A stretch of 64,000 nt of DNA from Kappaphycus alvarezii (GCA_002205965.3 NADL03000128.1:62001-126000), one strand, 5' to 3'. Counted from the stretch's first letter, positions 25,705 to 36,614 are shown. Numbers and translations are program-made. The notes: generated by a model not told the origin, from the letters alone.

Positions 25705-26300
25705 ATGGATCTTAATTCTGCTCGTATATCGTTCACAGGAATCAAGAATAAAGATGTTAAACAGTTATATTACACGAATACTAATGTTTTAATGAGAGAG
25801 AAAGACGATACAGAGAAGGCTGTGGATATCTTTGCCTACCGTTTTGGTCATTCAAAGAGCAAATCTACATAAAATTTCATTGATGGGGGGACTCTCAATA
25901 TAATTGGGCCCAACTTCGCTGAGCTCTGTGAGTGGCTTGTGAAATAACAGGGTAAAAAAGCTGAACCAAGTGAGGTGGTCCGCACCTTCATAGAGACTCG
26001 TATCAACTGCACTGATTTGTTAAATACATTATTTTACTTGTATGATCTCAATGATAAGGCTGGCTTCAACGCACAAGCCAAGTATAGAATTCTGCGTGAG
26101 GCGTAAATGGAGAATCAGCAGCTTTCAGACCTCCTCCTCTTCAATGGCCCTTATACATTCAATGCTCCCAAGAGCACTATTGCGTAGTTTGCTTAGAACT
26201 TGAAGACATTCAGTCGCTGGGTGAAGCACCGAATGGAGGCCGTAAATCTGTGCCATTCATGCATCGTGAAAAGAATTACCAGGGGCCAACTAACGAGTTA
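25705..26300 (+). pseudogene. Ty3/gypsy-like Gag, frame kept but with five TAA/TAG stops
   Basis: The likely start is the ATG at 25,705 in a strong context (agccATGG); the same frame is open upstream to 25,474. The frame continues for about 195 codons without an indel, interrupted only by five stops (TAA after STKS-like end at 25,870, TAA after EWLVK, TAA after RILREA, and two TAGs after KSTIA and FA). The protein is hydrophilic and largely helical: MDLNSARISFTGIKNKDVKQ, SEVVRTFIETRINCTDLLNT, then LKTFSRWVKHRMEAVNLCHS, in keeping with a retrotransposon capsid. Zinc knuckles, protease, RT and RNase H follow in the proper gypsy order. Each stop could derive from a CAA or CAG codon by one C-to-T change. 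Confidence 0.65.
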
Positions 26301-26429
26301 GTGAAGCAGGAAGGTGTTAGAAGCGATCAGAAACTTGGAAGAGCAACTAGAAACTAGGTTTGACAATCGAGTGAACATGATACCGTGACAGTTAGAGAGC
26401 CCTATCCTTACTATCAGTAAAAAGCAGTC

Positions 26430-26590
26430 CGATATTTCGAAGGCTACAAAAATCTGCTCCCAATACAATAACCATGGACATTTTGCAATCAGCTGCGCAG
26501 TGAATCCAAATCGCAATACCCTTTGAGGGAAAGGCGGTCGCTACGGTTACTATGAAAGAAACTGCTGGACTAAAAAAACGGATGGGCTAC
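26430..26590 (+). pseudogene. gypsy Gag nucleocapsid zinc-knuckle pair, mutated
   Basis: Reads KICSQYNNHGHFAISCAVNP, a CCHC knuckle whose second Cys is Tyr (TAC), followed closely by GRYGYYERNCW, a second knuckle in which the His is Tyr (TAC). Both are explained by single transitions (TGC to TAC, CAC to TAC). It sits between the capsid and protease segments of the same element, as expected. Confidence 0.65.
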
Positions 26591-27132
26591 TACGCAGGAA
26601 TCAAAAAGGGAGTCTGGACTTTTAATGAATATTTTGCAAAAAGGAAGGATATTAAGCAGAATAACGCCAATAATATATCAGTTTTCGGCAAAATCGACCA
26701 AATTAACCTGCAAATGGAATGAAGAGGGCGTATTTTTATCGAAAAAGAAAAGATAGTATCATGAAATGCTTGAGCATATTCCAGTATCTGCTTCCTTCTG
26801 GACGAAAAGATGTGACCAAATTGTACTGAGAGAATAAATTGCTCCGGCAAGAAAATTAGAAAAGCAGAAAAGGGTCAAAACTTTCCAATATATGCATAAA
26901 GGAATGTGAATAAATCAAACCTTTTAGCTTCGGCTCCAACTGGAATTCCATTTGGTAAGATATTGAGCGTGAACCCACAAGATGCAAGGAAAGAGCTCTA
27001 AAAGATCATGAACTCTATTAAATCCAGTAATGAGAAGAAAGTATCTCTTAACCCTTGATTATTAACTCAGATCACGAAAGCCATTAAATTCAATAAAGGC
27101 AATAAAATATTTATTAGCTCTACAGCACCAAA
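26591..27132 (+). other. gypsy linker between nucleocapsid and protease, no motif
   Basis: Lysine-rich plus-strand pieces broken by stops (for example ESKKVS-like text near 27,030). No domain is seen; it presumably joins Gag to protease in the same dead element. Confidence 0.4.
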
Positions 27133-27619
27133 ATGTCAAAAGTTAGTACCAGTCAAAATATTTTGAACGGAGATCCAAGCCTTTTTCGATTTGGGTGCTG
27201 TTCAAAGTCTTGTTTCAGAAACATTGGTGACAAAACTTGTTCTCGGAACTGTTACAGCTACAGGAAGTATGACTGTTGCGGATGTAACCATATCAAAATG
27301 TATGGGCACTGTTAACAAAGCTATCGTATTCTTTGAGGACTTGTACGTTGATATGGACTTCCTCTGTATGCTTGAGCTATCTTTTGATACCATTATTGGC
27401 ATTCTAACAATGGAGGAGCTGGAGACGTGGACTGATCTCGAAAACCAACTTGTATCACTTCAACACATAAATATAATCGTAAAAATGACGCCAAACTTTG
27501 AAAACCCCGTGAGTACAGAAGAGCTTGGGGATAAAAAAGATGAATACTTCAAGTCCGACTATGAAAAGAAAAGATTGTTCAGGTTTACACAATGCCTTCG
27601 AAATTGGGAAGCTTTATGA
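27133..27619 (+). pseudogene. gypsy retropepsin-like aspartic protease domain
   Basis: The 142-codon frame at 27,191-27,619, preceded by an overlapping frame from 27,133, shows an active-site-like FFDLGAVQSLVSETL; the usual D-[ST]-G-A reads D-L-G-A, so the catalytic triad is damaged. It continues through VLGTVTATGSMTVADV and AIVFFEDLYVDMDFLCMLEL to FDTIIGILTMEELETW, the ILG-type second half of the fold. This matches the order of retropepsins in Ty3/gypsy polyproteins. It would have cleaved Gag-Pol; here it is split across two frames and probably inactive. Confidence 0.65.
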
Positions 27620-28139
27620 TAGAACGGCGCTAAACTTCGCATAGAATTATTTCGATTCTGGCTATGATACCGATGAAGACTGGGATATGGACGCAAATCT
27701 GGGATCGGAATTTGTAGCAGCCAGCAAAAAATTTAGATCCATGAACATGATTGACAATATGTAAAATGAATAATCATCCGAAACAGCAGAGAATTTGGAG
27801 ACGACTAAATCCAAAATTCAAAATGGAACGGAAATGGTTCATTAAAACAGAGATGATAACTGTGACCGTAAATAAGAGAAAACATTGTAAATAATAATGA
27901 GAATATTGTAATATCTCTACTCCAACTCTCACTCGTTCGAATCTACAAATATCTAACCATTTTCACATAAGCCTATATGTCAACCGCATTAATAAGAACA
28001 TTTTCTCTAAAATGATATCATTGAGGACGTGTAGTCTCAAAGATCTTTTCTTGTTGTAATTACAAAAAAAAGGATTAAAACTTCGATTCTGTTTCAATTA
28101 CTGACCATTAAACCAGAAATTTGTGCCAAGTTGATTTCC

Positions 28140-28480
28140 GATTCTAAATATGGAGTATATAATCGATGAATTGAAGTACGGGGAATACTACACATTCATT
28201 GAGCTGTATAAGGGTCTTTGGAATTTTCCTACGAATTATAAAAGGACAAGAAAATGTTTACCAGCAAAATTGTTAGGTTCAGATTCGAGGTAATGCTTTT
28301 CAGTCCTATGAACGCAACAGCTGCAATCCAAAGAATGATAAATGGGGTTTTAATGGGATATATTGTGGGGGTGTACATTGTTGATGTTGTGGTATTTCTA
28401 GAAACTTTGGAAGAGCACATTTTGGATTTCAAGGCAATGCGTCACTGTATAGCAGAGTACAAGCTGAAAACTGACTGAGC
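28140..28480 (+). pseudogene. gypsy reverse transcriptase fragment, active site altered
   Basis: Bases 28,150-28,250 read YIIDELKYGEYYTFIELYKG, like the LDxLxGAxYFTKLDLxxGF region. The 74-codon frame 28,254-28,478 then gives FRFEVMLFSPMNATAAIQRM (FxxMPFGLxNAPATFQ motif) and GVYIVDVVVFLETLEEHILD (YxDDxxIFSxTxEEHxxHL). The first Asp of the YxDD box is Val, which would abolish polymerisation. Only a small part of the RT survives, and one frame change separates the two pieces. Confidence 0.75.
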
Positions 28481-28829
28481 ATATTCTTCTTCGCGAAATA
28501 AAAAACCGGAAAACCTGGGCACGTTCTATATCACTGGATAGTCAAAACCGATGATAGAAGCGACAAAAATAGAGCTGTTAAAAAGTCAGCTTCAAAAACG
28601 TAAATTTGGAGGTTCCGTGGGCTGTAGTCCTATTAGCTAGGATTAATCAAATTTTAGCCATGACAGCAGGATAGCTACAGGCCGGAACTGCGAACAGCGG
28701 GAAAGTTTTCTGGGACAAGGAAATGTAAGTTGCATTTTACAAACTTAAAAAAAGTTATACACACCTCCAGTAATCATGTAAACGGGGTCTAAAAAGACAT
28801 TTATAATGTATAAAGATGTACTTGATTGG

Positions 28830-29000
28830 CCTAAACTAGTAGTTTTACTCCAAGAAGATGAAGGTAAAAAGCTGCTCTCCGTTCAATTCGCAAGTTAAAC
28901 TCTCAATTTTGCAGAGAAAAGATATTACATCTTGGAAATGGAAGCACTGGCAGACGTTTTGGATTGAAAGAGCTACATAATATTTATTTATCGAAAACTT
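28830..29000 (+). pseudogene. gypsy RNase H-like fragment
   Basis: Reads VVLLQEDEGKKLLSVQFAS then FAEKRYYILEMEALADVLD, matching the RNase H segment of gypsy Pol (LxQxxxxxxxPIAFxSRxLxxAExxYxxxExExLAxVxA). It follows the RT fragment in the correct order. No integrase was found beyond it; the sequence passes into another element. Confidence 0.65.
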
Positions 29001-29295
29001 TCCTCTCATTATTGATACCTAAGCATCAAAAGCAGCATTGTCTGTCGTGTACACCGCCAAAACAGCATTCTCCCCATTCCCACACCTTCAATCCGTGTCT
29101 ATGCCGCCACTTCATACAATCCGAACGTCTTCTTTGATACTGACTCGAGGAGACAATGGAAACCTCTGTAAAGGTTACTTCGCTACCTCAACTACGCTAT
29201 ATTTCACCCAGTTGCCATTTCTTGCGTCAGCAACTCCACTCTTTTTTGGTCTTACCGTGCAGAATATGAATATCGACGTATCTTGTCACGCCCCG

Positions 29296-29880
29296 TCAAC
29301 TTTTCACTAAACTGCGTTCCGTGTATGCGATTACTACAGATCGGCAGCACGTCTTCTCGTTAAATGCGGCTAGCAGAAGCAGCCTTGCGCGGCATGCCAG
29401 GGTTCGCCACATGATGCGATATTTCGGACAGTTTTGATGAATGTATAGGTAGCCGGAGGCGGCAAAATGCGGGCCGGGTGGGTAGAAGGATACTAACAAG
29501 ACGGCAAGTTTCAAAGCATGGGATGCTAAATATGTGCAATTGTGTGTATAGGAGAGAGTATTAAAAAGGAAGAAAGAGAACTTGGTAGGCATAGAGAGAA
29601 GTAAAGCCCACTCCGTGGCGTCGGTTCGGAGAAGTATTCGATCGAATGTGAGAGCGAGGTGCTCGGAGTTTATAATAGACCTGAATTTATCACCTGGAAC
29701 TTGGAACGAGAAGCGCTGGAAGAGTTCAGTGGGGTTCACTGAAGAAGAGAGGGAAGGATAAAGGGAGGACAGGAGCAATATCGCGGACCGCGGGACCTCA
29801 TCCAAGTGGGGGCTATTGGAGAAGAGAAAAGGGGAGGCATGATCAGTAAATGATTCGGAAAGAGAGTTGAAATACGCCAC
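29296..29880 (-). pseudogene. LINE reverse-transcriptase C-terminal fragment
   Basis: A 194-codon minus frame collinear with the middle of the 508-codon LINE frame at 40,137-41,663: VPRSAILLLSSLYPSLSSS here against VPRPAISLLSTRHPDLSAS there, then ELFQRFSFQVPG against FLFQRSQTSVPG, and YLASHALKLAV against YLSSQACIVAL. The zinc-binding region and the rest of the C-terminus are missing or unreadable. Divergence is high, so this is an old copy of the same family. Confidence 0.65.
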
Positions 29881-30242
29881 TTATACTAGAGCAGAGCTTT
29901 GGAGGATTCCAAGATTATCCGTAAAAATTGCAAGCGAGGCCTAGATCCAGTAGCGATGGCAGCAAGGGCCATTCAGCAACTGGAATTTTTTTCTCTGCTT
30001 CTCATAGAAAAAAAACTAATAAGTGTGTAGACTGATTGAGGGAATTTTTGGTAGCATATCCATGCCCTTAGAGCACCTCTACAACAACATGAAAGATGAA
30101 ATGTATCTACCAAATGTTTTGCCAAGTGTACGATTCTTATTGGATCCTGTAGATTATAAACTTCGTCTGGAAATTCTACAATAGAAAATATTTACTCAAT
30201 CCCACCGCAGTCTCCGTGTGAAAGAAGACGATCGTGTGACAG

Positions 30243-30740
30243 ATGCCACCAAAATCCTCTTCTCCCGAAGAATTCAGCGAAGATGAGACCCTCTCCTATC
30301 TCCTTTCTACTGGAATGCTTCCCAGATCTCCCGTAGGAAACTCTTTAGAAACGTCCGCGACTAGTGTCTCGCCCGGGAGAGCTTCCGAATGCAAGGCGCG
30401 ACTTTTGTGGCACTCTGGACAGATTACGAGCGGCCTACGTCGCACCGGTATCAAACTGTGGAGAAGAATCTTTCGGGTGCTGTTTCCGTATGCCTCGTAC
30501 ATTTTTAGATCTTTTCTTTCGCAAAGTAATCGGAAAAAAATATACATGTGCAGAGATGCAATGGCTAAGGCATGCCAGGAATCCATCCCTTGGTGCGAAT
30601 CGTTGCTGCGCTCCGAATGATAGCTTATTAGGTAGATAAAGATGCATTAGATGAGTATCTACAAATTTACAAAGCAGGGTATGTAGTGATTTCAGGTAAT
30701 AGTGCATTTCCAATTTTCGAGCTCGAGATCAGAGGACACT
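30243..30740 (+). pseudogene. PIF/Harbinger-type (ALP1-like) transposase relic
   Basis: Parts in three frames fit the N-terminal half of an ALP1/Harbinger DDE transposase. An acidic leader MPPKSSSPEEFSEDET starts at 30,243. Bases 30,364-30,540 read ARRDFCGTLDRLRAAYVAP and CCFRMPRTFLDLFF, matching the R.FRM....FD/L signature. The third part, from 30,551, gives DAMAKACQ and, shifted, IHPLVRIVAALRMIAY (30,581-30,628), a TAG stop, then KDALDEYLQI, matching the family's GxHPLQRxxAALRxLAYG..AD..DEYLRI. The DDE catalytic region is absent, so the element is truncated near 30,700. It converges on a Myb/NAM-like gene at 30,830-31,720, the usual partner in Harbinger elements. Confidence 0.75.
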
Positions 30741-30829
30741 GTGGCGGAATGAAAGTACATTCATGTTCAAATCACCCAATGTTATCAGCATCACTATCAT
30801 TATGATTGCTCGGTAATGAAGAACACAAC

Positions 30830-31720
30830 TCATGCTTCTGCGGGTCTTCGTCTTCAGCCGACTTCAGCTGCAATTCCTCTATCATTGCTCACTGTTTTGC
30901 TGGAGCCAAAATCTTTCTCCTTATGGCAGAAAAGAGCTCCTTTATTTCTGGTAGCCCCTCGGCATCCGCCCTTGAGAACACAGAAGTAACGTTTTTCTAC
31001 TCCATGACTTTCGACTTTCGTTTTGCTGATGCAGCAAAACATTACAAGGAATCTATACGAATTTTTTCTTGTCTCATCAACCTATTCTTTCTGCTTCCCA
31101 TCGCAAAGCGTTCTCCCGACGGAGATTTTAGGCATCTCGTTACCTTATTGCTCAAATTACACGATGAATCCACAAGTTACCTCTCATTCTCTACAATGCA
31201 GTCCTCGTTACAGCTAGTGGATGGAACATTCGACCATTTTGAGTGGTCCAGTAGCATCTTCCACGCTTCAAATTAGACCTATTTCCTATGGTCTTATTAA
31301 AGCTATAAATTAAACCTTTTTCCTATGGTCAAAAAACATTTAATCGTAGCTCATGAGCTTTTTCTTTCGAATATGAACTGCTACAGCAACAGATTTGATG
31401 TTATTTTCAGTATCACCGGCTTGATTACATGCAAGAAACTTAGACAATGCAACGCAAAACTTCTGTACGTCCGTCCACATGTCTTCAAAATGCTGGACAA
31501 TACTCGTTGCTATCCTCGAATCATATCTCCCATCATTTTCTGAATGCCTATCTCCCAGATCTGAAAATACGCGGCGCACAGAATTCACAAAAACCTTTCC
31601 CGTCTGATCGATGCCGACGACTGGATCGTCCGAGACTTGAGTCCATGCCCGCGCAAGATGATACCCCACGTCTTATCTCTTCCCATCGTCGAAAATGTGG
31701 TTTTGGTGCTCTTTGGTGAC
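30830..31720 (-). pseudogene. Harbinger-associated Myb/NAM-like DNA-binding protein relic
   Basis: On the minus strand, 31,669-31,340 reads HLARAWTQVSDDPVVGIDQT, then DVQKFCVALSKFLACNQAGD. This matches the Myb-like domain of Harbinger accessory proteins (ALCxAWxxVSxDPxxGxxQ ... KFxGxxxQxxxxxxSG). Shifting frames continue through FEAWKMLLDHSKWSN (near 31,275), SPSGERFAMGSRKNRL and AADAEGLPEIKELF-like text to EELQLKSAEDEDPQKHEL (near 30,830), which fits the helical NAM-associated C-terminal domain. In intact elements this protein binds the ends and helps bring the transposase into the nucleus. Frame changes and stops show it is dead. Confidence 0.7.
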
Positions 31721-32639
31721 GTAGGATGGTCCGAGTGGGGATGAGTGTACATATGTGAACACATCTGATGACAATGGAGGTCAGAAACAGATGTATTCAG
31801 AACGCACATTTCGTTTGTGTGAAGAATCTTGGCGTGTGTGACTTTTGGCGGGACGAAGACTAGGAGGAAGCCAATCAAAGGGGCCAGAATGGCGTATCTA
31901 GTTGGCTTGATAGGCAACAATCTGTGTCTATCGCCGCCACGTTTTCAGAAATTTTGCTATGAAAAGAAAAAATTATGATAACAAGAGATTTCATTTACTG
32001 CGGTAGGGTTGTATGATTTTCTTGTCGCAGTGAAAAGGTCGATAGAGATCATTTTTCAGGATGCGGTAGAGATTCTCTTACAGGCACTGGCAGCAAACGA
32101 GTGTAAGTGAAACTTAAGCTGAGCGTCATCAATTTGCTGGTGGGCTGTGAAGATCCCGTCAATTTCCTTTTGAAAAATGATAAATTATTGAGTAACAGAA
32201 GTATCTGAGCCAATGAGAGACCCCAAGAAACGGAAACCTTGCAGTAGAGAAAGCGAACAGGGTAGGCAGAGAGGAAGGTAGAAGGTAAATGAAAGGGCGT
32301 ATAATTATGTATATCTCCTATTGAACATGACGCAAGAAGAAGTCCCAGCCGTCTAGAGAGAATTCAGAGTAGCTCCAGCTAGTTAACAGAAGATGGGGAT
32401 GTTACAATAATTCGCGCACCAAGCATTCTCAGCAGAGTAATAGCTGTAGTGAAAGTTTGAATCTATGGATAAAAAGCCAAAAACAATAACAGGGTAAAAT
32501 ATCCCCTTTTAGGTACTAGTAGCGGTGAAAACAGGATAGGAGCCAAAGAAAAGCTCATTAGTGTCCCCGTAACAGTACTAGATGCACTGCGCAATGCTAG
32601 AGGTACGTTAGGGGATGTATTTGGGAAACCGTTGGCTGG
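31721..32639. other. unassigned DNA
   Basis: No domain recognised. The phrase GGCTTGATAGGCA occurs here (about 31,901) and again at about 36,016 within the LINE fragment, so a piece of the same LINE family may lie here on the minus strand (PTRYAILAPLIGFL). Confidence 0.35.
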
Positions 32640-33680
32640 AGATTTGCTTAAATATGTTGTGAATATAAATTTGGAAAATCACAGGTTCTTGGAGCTCTGG
32701 ATGTTAACACAGGCAACAGATCGCATGTGTAATTGCCTCTGTATCATTTTGACCTCCAAAACAGAATTGATTGGGCACAAGATAGGAATCAACAAGTGGG
32801 CCGGCTTTTTGAGCAGCGGTAGGGGTAAATCGTCGGAAGAAGACATACTCAGAACCAAATAGCCAAAGAAGGAGGTGTTGCAAGCGAAAAATGCCATCGT
32901 GGTGTAGTTGAGCGATCGAAAAGGGCTTGGTAAGGACGACAGTTGAGAGGGATACAAGCAAATATAAATGAGACAGGGTCTATCCCTGATGTTCTGTGAC
33001 CAGCGTAAGAGAAATGGTTCTGGAGTCTGCAGCTGACTCTCAACCTCCTATTACTCGGGAATTGGCTTTAAGTTGTCTTCCAAATTGCTTACGTTCTCCT
33101 AGCCGAAGCAGTTTGCTCAGACTATATAGACTTTTGGCTACCCCTAGAGTCCAGAAAATGCTTTAAAACACTTTATGTGGATGAAATACTCTAAACCAAA
33201 GATACTTAGCCGACAAAGTATCGATCTGTTCCTCTTATTTCCCATCTTCCAGATCAGATCCAAAAAACTCCTCCAAAATATCCATGCTACCCAAGCAGTC
33301 CCAAAAACTATCCTCGAACGGCTCATAATTCTAGACTCTCTTCTAGGAGATATCTAAACCACTAAAGATGCCCAATCAGGTTCCAGGGTCGGTACTATTT
33401 GGTTCAGGCTGTCCATCCTTACCCCACCTTTCCAACCAATTCCATGTCTCGCTCCCCCTTATCCTCCTCTTCCTACTCTTCATCCTCCTCTTCGTCTTCC
33501 TCTACATCCTCATTCTCGTAGACTAGTGTCGGGGCTGCAAACTCCTAAAATGTCTCCATGACTCCCTCTGCGACTTTTCTCTCTTGCCCTTCACCTACCT
33601 CTTTCGCCTCATCCTTGATGAACAAGCAACGAACGGACTCGGCCATCTTCTTCTTTTTTTCGGCATAGATGCTCATCTCG
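32640..33680 (-). pseudogene. minus-strand acidic Myb/SANT-like transposon gene relic, copy 2
   Basis: A divergent homologue of 21.9-22.8 kb. Shared blocks in the same order and orientation include GAAGGAGGTGTTGCAAGCG (near 32,868 and 21,958), GCTCTGTGACCAACGTAAG against GTTCTGTGACCAGCGTAAG, and the acidic region. The minus strand begins MAESVRCLFIKDEAKEVGEG (near 33,645), then an acidic ENEDVEEDEEEDEE, then FEDSFWDCLGSMDILEEFFG, which keeps the copy 1 frame. Bases 32,961-32,704 read ISLTLVTEH and further hydrophobic text. Stops and shifts are many. Copy 1 and copy 2 together define a dispersed family. Confidence 0.5.
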
Positions 33681-33699
33681 GTCAGTAGGGCCGAAAGGG

Positions 33700-34979
33700 A
33701 GTACAGAAATGGTATTTAGGGGGCAAGCGTGGGTATTTTTGGAAATGACTCTGGAAGGCCATAGGCTTTCAATTTTAGTTAGCTTTGGGGAGTGACAGGC
33801 AGTTGAGGTTGTTTCAAATGGATGGGGGGAGAGATGGTGGGTAGAATGTTCGGGTAGGTTTGAAATTTGGAATAAAGGGGCTTAAATAGGCTCACGAGGA
33901 CGCATTTTACATATTTAGAATTGGCAAAAAAAAAGATCTATAAGGGGATTTTTAGTAGTACAATTGCGCCTTTGCTTCTCAAAAAAATGAACTTGGAAAA
34001 GGAGATAAGCAAAAAAGGAAAAAGAGCTTGATTCAGGATCGATTTAGAGGGGTGAATACGGTATAAAAATATCTAGATAAAATGGAATTGAATTTGAAGA
34101 GAACCGCAGTAAAGATAAGCAAGGGCCAGGAAGGAGAGATATTTTCCCCAGGAAGGTTCTTATAGTGAGGGAGGGCGACAAAGGACCAGAACTACAAGCA
34201 TTGCTGGACAAAGGGATGTACTACTGTATTTCAAAAGTCGGTAGATGACGATGACAGAAAGATCCGTTCCGATTCTAGCGCGCCTAACAACCAGGAAGCA
34301 GGGAATAACGCTAGGAAGCACGGACCGGGATAGTTGATCATTACGTAATCACAAATGCTTCTATGGTCTTGAAGAACAGGCCACGGGCGTTTACATATGT
34401 CAAGACACTCGGTAGCGAGTAAGATGCAAGATAGCTCCAACCAAAGGACGTCTGATCACCCGGCATCTGGAATTTCCTCTGCTCTGATGGTTGAGTGGTC
34501 CGGTATTCTTTTCTTGAAAGTCCTAATGGATTTACATTTATACTTCATTCGAACTTATATTGTTATCTGACCTAAGATCAGTCGATTCATCATTTCCTTA
34601 GGTAACATCCATAAAAAAGAGCTACATTTCTCGTAGACAGTTCAAAACAGTACAAAATAAACTATATTACAACAAGGAGAGCGTATTCCAATTTGTAGAA
34701 ACCAGCCTATTCTCATTTTGAGGTATGACCCAAACAGGGAGCAATACCAATCAAAAAGAAAAAGACTACCTCTAAAGGAGGATACCAACTTGCTTCGAGA
34801 TAAATTTCCATCAATTAGGGGATGCACAAAAGGAAAAAGGGTGGTTTATTTATTGAGATGTATGGATTCGCTGGAACCCATTTGGAGTTGCGAATCTGCA
34901 TGTCATCTTAAATATATGTACCGATGGTCGAGGCAATGTAGAAATCATTGCTATCGTGTGCTAGCACAAGCAACAGTCT
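33700..34979. other. unassigned DNA with a Lys/Arg-rich open frame
   Basis: A plus frame from 34,718 begins MRYDPNREQYQSKRKRLPLK and then becomes Cys-rich; its second half overlaps the LINE fragment on the other strand and is an artefact of that. The first 60 codons could be an independent fragment but match nothing recognised. The rest is purine-rich non-coding sequence. Confidence 0.35.
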
Positions 34980-36060
34980 ACCAGAACGTCGATGGGATGC
35001 CAGCCAGCAGACAAGCGGCGTTACAGGTTTCTACCAACGCCGAGTGTCGTTGTAGAAGAATGTCGAACTTTCGCAAACCGTACCATTGTGCGGCTGGCAA
35101 CGGTCCTTGCAATCTCAGGGACCACTGAAAACGACTCTGGATGCTATCCCCCAAGAGTAGAGATTGGAACAGGAACTAGTCTGCTTCTCCCCAGTAATTC
35201 CTCCAGAAAGCCTTGGCGCTTTTTCCGCTTTTTTGTGCTCGTTGTATTGAGACTTTTCATCTGGTTAAAAGTCGGGAATCTGGAATAGGAGGGAGCGCGT
35301 AGATTGAAGAATGTTATGTCAAGATAGTCAGTTCCATCTGCGGCCCCCAGGGTTCTAGTGTTCGGTCTTGTCCGGTGTTGAAGTTGCAAACGTGGTTCGA
35401 TGAAAGGGCGAGGAGCCGCCGGTCCGAGATTATTGCCTAGCAAAGCGGCCTGATTGTTGTGGCGATTTTTGCGCTGGCATCCATAATGACAGCGCAGCAA
35501 ATGATCCCCATGGATGTCTAATGTCTCAGGGCACCCAGGTTTTGGACAAGGAGTGTCGGAGGCGAAAAACGGAGTTTGGCAGAAGTACTGCAGCCACACC
35601 GAGAAATCCTTGCTCCTGATGTATGTCCTCAACCCCGCACTGGGCGCACAGGGGGACTCATCCCTTGGCTCCAGAAAGTAACATCGAGGCGCGGAAAGCA
35701 CGGTTAAGGGTATTGCCAGGCGGCAACGCTTAATGCACCGATACATGGACTGCGTCTATATGCTTCTTCTGTGATGGTGGGTTTCTCGAGCATAAGTTGC
35801 TGAACGGAAGTCTATCCGCAGATCGGCAGGAGTTATTCCATATGTCGAAAGCTTCGAGGGCGTCATCGTACTGGGACAAGTCCCCTATTGGAGGTCGGCA
35901 AGACTTCGGTGCACAGCTTGTTCGACGCGGCACTGGATGCTGGGAATGAAGCAGCGCAAACGTCCTTCGCTGACGTCAAGCCAGTTCCCAAAGTCGGCTT
36001 TTTGTCCTGGATCGGCTTGATAGGCAGTTGTATTTCCTTAAATATGGTCGTGTCAAAGTT
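34980..36060 (-). pseudogene. LINE C-terminal region with zinc-binding and terminal domains
   Basis: Reading the minus strand from 36,060: a partial RT thumb region with DDALEAFDIWNNSCRSAD (near 35,850); then the 200-codon frame 35,746-35,144 with a C-terminal zinc-binding motif CPKPGCPETLDIHGDHLLRC, a basic CQRKNRHN, the nuclease-like AADGTDYLDITFFN, and VPVPISTLGG. After a TAG-type stop (expected Trp) the frame goes on with HPESFSVVPEIARTVASRT to about 34,980. The domain order equals that of many LINEs whose RT is followed by a CCHC motif and an EN-like or unknown C-terminal domain. No RT catalytic core is present, so the insertion is 5'-truncated. Confidence 0.75.
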
Positions 36061-36095
36061 GGAAATCTATGCGTGCCTTCTGAATTCTTTCTGAT

Positions 36096-36595
36096 TGTTG
36101 AGTGAGGTACTATATATATTTCAAGGCCATTATGTATCGCTTGACAAGATGTGAATTTAGTTCTTCTATGATTTATGTTCCTGATTTACAATAATAGGTT
36201 ACTCATTTGCGTCCTTTTGTGTATGCCTCAAATGAGAACGGGAATCTAAGTCCAATTGGGGGGCTGAGTTCCCATCAATCAGTAAGCCAAGGATCGGCTT
36301 CTTCAGCCGACAAGTGGTAATGTTTGAGGCTTTGTTGCCTGTACGAAGGAGAACGCCAAGGTCCGCTGTGGCTGTGTGTGAATGGGAGGGCTTGAAAAGT
36401 TGATTCGCCTGATTCCCTTGGCTGAGAAGGAATCTCAGATTACAAGGCTGAAATGTGTGGACAATGGAGTTGCGCCACACGGCAACATTAGAACTATTAG
36501 TTGAAGTACCTAACGTTCCCAAGAATATATAAGTTAGTCCTAGCATGCTGCAGTAAAAAGAGAGGCAAGTGGGCAACTCTCGTCTCAGAACTTCA
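36096..36595 (+). mobile_element. probable 5' LTR of a copia element
   Basis: About 500 bases beginning TGTTGAGTGAGG and ending CTTCA, two bases before the primer-binding site and 127 bases before the gag ATG. A TATATAA box lies near 36,523 in the right place for transcription toward gag. No second LTR was found in the window, so the boundaries are inferred from TG...CA ends and from the primer site. Confidence 0.5.
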
Positions 36596-36597
36596 AG

Positions 36598-36614
36598 TGG
36601 TTATAGGCCCAGTC
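36598..36614 (+). other. retrotransposon primer-binding site resembling the half-tRNA-iMet type
   Basis: TGGTTATAGGCCCAGTC sits directly between the putative LTR and gag. Drosophila copia is primed from an internal cut of initiator tRNA-Met, and its site contains GGTTATGGGCCCAG from the anticodon arm; this site differs from that at one base. This fits initiation on the anticodon stem-loop rather than the tRNA 3' end. The copia comparison is from memory and the local initiator tRNA is not in the window. Confidence 0.5.

Noticed and set aside
25705-26300. A reassigned genetic code with TAA/TAG as Gln
   Set aside because: The gag stops are all TAA/TAG and both kinases end in TGA, which is suggestive. 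But the kinase at 4136 has about eleven Gln, all from CAA/CAG, and no in-frame TAA/TAG; the zinc-finger gene ends in TAA; and stops elsewhere (for example TGA at 58,037 and 59,531) include TGA. Mutation is simpler.
27900-27960. tRNA-like GTTCGAATC
   Set aside because: Only a T-loop-like word; no acceptor, D or anticodon stems could be folded around it.
34718-35128. 136-codon plus frame, Cys-rich end
   Set aside because: From about 34,980 it is antisense to the LINE terminal domain, which is clearly coded on minus.
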